From Candidatus Heimdallarchaeota archaeon (GTDB taxonomy: Archaea > Asgardarchaeota > Heimdallarchaeia > Heimdallarchaeales > Kariarchaeaceae): a stretch of DNA of 7,568 bases. A program made the translations under genes and the position numbers. Below, in pieces: positions 6,326-7,568 of this stretch. The DNA lies in the NCBI GenBank assembly GCA_021399405.1, contig JAAFKL010000180.1, positions 1-7,568 on the forward strand. Reading direction: 5' to 3'. The notes below the pieces were generated by a model. The model had not been told where the DNA came from. It ran no database searches and saw only the letters and a program-made list of their open reading frames with translations. Positions within the stretch are counted from its first letter, which is position 1; each line of letters begins with the position of its first letter.

Positions 6326-6332
6326 TCACCTC
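6326..6332 (-). promoter_or_regulatory. Strong Shine-Dalgarno that places the toroid start at CTG 6319
   Basis: Minus-strand GAGGTGA matches seven bases complementary to the conserved 16S 3' end and is followed by AAATAA and then CTG. A 6-nt spacing is ideal. A GTG inside the motif itself begins a different frame and would have no upstream ribosome site. This is the only strong Shine-Dalgarno seen in the window. Confidence 0.6.
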
Positions 6333-6390
6333 TAATTCAAATTTTAATCATCCTTAAACTAATAAACTAGATCATCCTGCTTTAGATTAA

Positions 6391-6404
6391 GTAATAATTA
6401 AATA
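6391..6404 (-). promoter_or_regulatory. TATA-like promoter of the toroid gene
   Basis: Minus-strand TATTTAATTATTAC lies about 72-85 bp upstream of the CTG. It would start transcription near 6373 and leave a leader of about 50 nt, which agrees with the presence of a Shine-Dalgarno here and not at the other genes. A second AT-rich candidate lies at 6357-6370. Confidence 0.4.
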
Positions 6405-6409
6405 GTATT

Positions 6410-6451
6410 TCTATTTTAAAAAAGTAAATAAGGTTGAATAATCAACCTTAT
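6410..6451 (-). terminator. Hairpin plus T-tract terminator of the cytochrome gene
   Basis: ATAAGGTTGA (6428-6437) and TCAACCTTAT (6442-6451) form a perfect 10-bp stem with a 4-nt loop, 19 bp past the cytochrome stop. On the minus strand it is followed by TTTACTTTTTT. This is the clearest terminator in the window and separates the cytochrome transcript from the toroid gene. Confidence 0.7.
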
Positions 6452-6470
6452 CAATTTTTACTGATTAAAT

Positions 6471-7523
6471 TCAGTCTCGTTTACGGTATACCATTACTGC
6501 AAGAGAAATCGTAATTAAACCGAAGAAACTCAACAAGCTGTTGAATGGTGCATCTTCAGTTTTAGTCTCAGTTACTGGATCAGCAGTTACAGTTACGGCA
6601 TCTTCAGTTACAGTTTCTGTTATAGTATCAAGTGGTTCAGCTCCATCAGCACCATGTATCCAGATAGTATGCTCAAATGATACCCAATGTTGACTACCAC
6701 TTGATGCGTTCCAATATGCAATAGCAAATTCATAGTACCCATCGTATTTAAACTGAGCATCATTTGCATCATCTGTAACTAATGCTCTTGAAAATTCAAT
6801 AGCATAATCACCCGTATAATGTGCACCAATGTATCCATGAGTTGCTTCAGCACTCCAATCCTGATTCTCATTGAATGTTCCGCCATAGTTTAGATCCCAA
6901 ACATTACCATCTACAGAATATTGTGATGTGAAACCACCGTCACCATCATCAATTGCTGGATCATAGGTTCCTTGAGTATCATCTGCTGCGGCTGAAGGTT
7001 GCCACATGACAACATCATTTGTTCCTCCATCGCCTAATGCTTCAGACATTGGACTCCAACTTGCTGTTGGGTCAGGTCCAAAAGCTGGTGCTGCAGAGGG
7101 TAATTTGAATTCAGGCATATCTATGTTGAACATTACGGCAAACGCATCAGCATCGGCAGTCCTTGTATCAGATCCATTGATAGTTAGGTCAGCAATTCGG
7201 GCATACATGAAGAAGTGTGTTGAATTTTGTCCTACCATAAATCTTACAAATTGCTCTTCACCTGCTGGAAATCCGAATGTAGTTCCAAGTGGGATGTACA
7301 TGAGATGATCATCATTATCATCCCAGAAGGCCTCTGTACCGTTCCCGTCTAATGTCAAATCCAAATCGGCTAATGACGAGTTCCAAGCTATTGCTGGTTC
7401 ATTGTGGCAGATACCACATTGGCTTCCACCATGAAAACCAGGGAACGATGTCGAATTAAATGACAACTGAACCCCAAGAACCATAACAGCGATTAATCCT
7501 AAAGAAAGTGTAATTCGTTTCAC
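6471..7523 (-). CDS. Exported CXXCH cytochrome with ethylbenzene-dehydrogenase-type heme domain
   Basis: The 350-residue product starts with a signal peptide (MKR, then hydrophobic residues 5-20) followed by one c-type heme site, CGICH (36-40). Residues about 52-290 resemble the heme-binding domain of ethylbenzene dehydrogenase gamma and related c-type cytochromes. Landmarks are FVRFMVGQNSTHFFMYARIA (92-111), DADAFAVMFNID (124-135), DVVMWQ (170-175), YAIEFSRAL (240-248) and YYEFAIAYWN (263-272). A Thr/Glu-rich stalk (about 299-325) leads to one membrane segment (328-346) and a YRKRD tail, so the heme domains face outside. Six N-x-S/T sequons (N23, N48, N61, N100, N116, N272) fit a glycosylated surface protein. 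GTG at 7523 is the only start, because an in-frame TGA lies three codons upstream. It is a likely electron carrier and a plausible CcmF client. Its redox partner is unknown, and domain assignment rests on pattern recognition. Confidence 0.82.
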   Translation of the reverse strand: MKRITLSLGLIAVMVLGVQLSFNSTSFPGFHGGSQCGICHNEPAIAWNSSLADLDLTLDGNGTEAFWDDNDDHLMYIPLGTTFGFPAGEEQFVRFMVGQNSTHFFMYARIADLTINGSDTRTADADAFAVMFNIDMPEFKLPSAAPAFGPDPTASWSPMSEALGDGGTNDVVMWQPSAAADDTQGTYDPAIDDGDGGFTSQYSVDGNVWDLNYGGTFNENQDWSAEATHGYIGAHYTGDYAIEFSRALVTDDANDAQFKYDGYYEFAIAYWNASSGSQHWVSFEHTIWIHGADGAEPLDTITETVTEDAVTVTADPVTETKTEDAPFNSLLSFFGLITISLAVMVYRKRD

Positions 7524-7550
7524 TTTTGGTCAAAATACTATACTTTTATT

Positions 7551-7560
7551 AGATATATAA
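7551..7560 (-). promoter_or_regulatory. TATA box of the cytochrome gene
   Basis: Minus-strand TTATATATCT is centred about 33 bp upstream of the GTG at 7523. Transcription would start only a few bases before the start codon, and no Shine-Dalgarno is present between them, so the mRNA is probably almost leaderless. Confidence 0.55.
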
Positions 7561-7568
7561 CCATTGTC

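Noticed and set aside
7006..7308. 100-codon plus-strand ORF
   Set aside because: It is antisense to the EB_dh-like domain of the cytochrome gene and has no features of its own.

Overview
The window is AT-rich (roughly one third G+C) and reads as archaeal. TATA-like boxes lie about 25-35 bp upstream of start codons with almost no leader, two of the large genes use GTG starts, only one gene has a strong Shine-Dalgarno, and there is a HerA/DUF87-type ATPase. The mix of c-type cytochrome maturation, an exported cytochrome, a LanC-like toroid and an N-terminal domain resembling MIT or TPR would fit a heme-using archaeon such as a Heimdallarchaeia-like Asgard lineage. That placement is inference from gene content; no rRNA or other phylogenetic marker is present.

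Layout from left to right. (1) 1-146, minus: the start of an exported protein that runs off the left edge, with a Cys-His site reading S-G-G-C-H. (2) 147-553: intergenic, with a perfect 16-bp palindrome next to a TATA box and three copies of TGATTGCAC. (3) 554-2533, minus: full-length CcmF, the cytochrome c heme lyase. (4) 2534-3142: 609-bp divergent intergenic region with promoters at both ends, two inverted repeats and a possible ORF remnant. (5) 3143-4675, plus: HerA/DUF87 AAA+ ATPase with a helical MIT/TPR-like N-terminal domain. (6) 4679-6319, minus: exported, membrane-anchored seven-repeat LanC-like toroid, convergent with the ATPase and only 3 bp from it. Its first in-frame ATG (6031) would cut off a clear signal peptide; a CTG at 6319 behind a strong Shine-Dalgarno is the better start. 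(7) 6320-6470: terminator hairpin and the toroid gene's promoter. (8) 6471-7523, minus: exported CXXCH cytochrome with an ethylbenzene-dehydrogenase-type heme-binding domain and a C-terminal membrane anchor. (9) 7524-7568: its promoter.

How the genes may work together: CcmF attaches heme to CXXCH apocytochromes outside the membrane, and the 6471-7523 product is a plausible client. The partial 1-146 product could be another heme-associated exported protein. The toroid shares the export and anchoring design of the cytochrome, so three of the five genes make surface proteins and a fourth matures one of them. The ATPase is cytosolic and has no evident link to this theme. The minus-strand genes are widely spaced with their own promoters, so this looks like a neighbourhood rather than a single operon.
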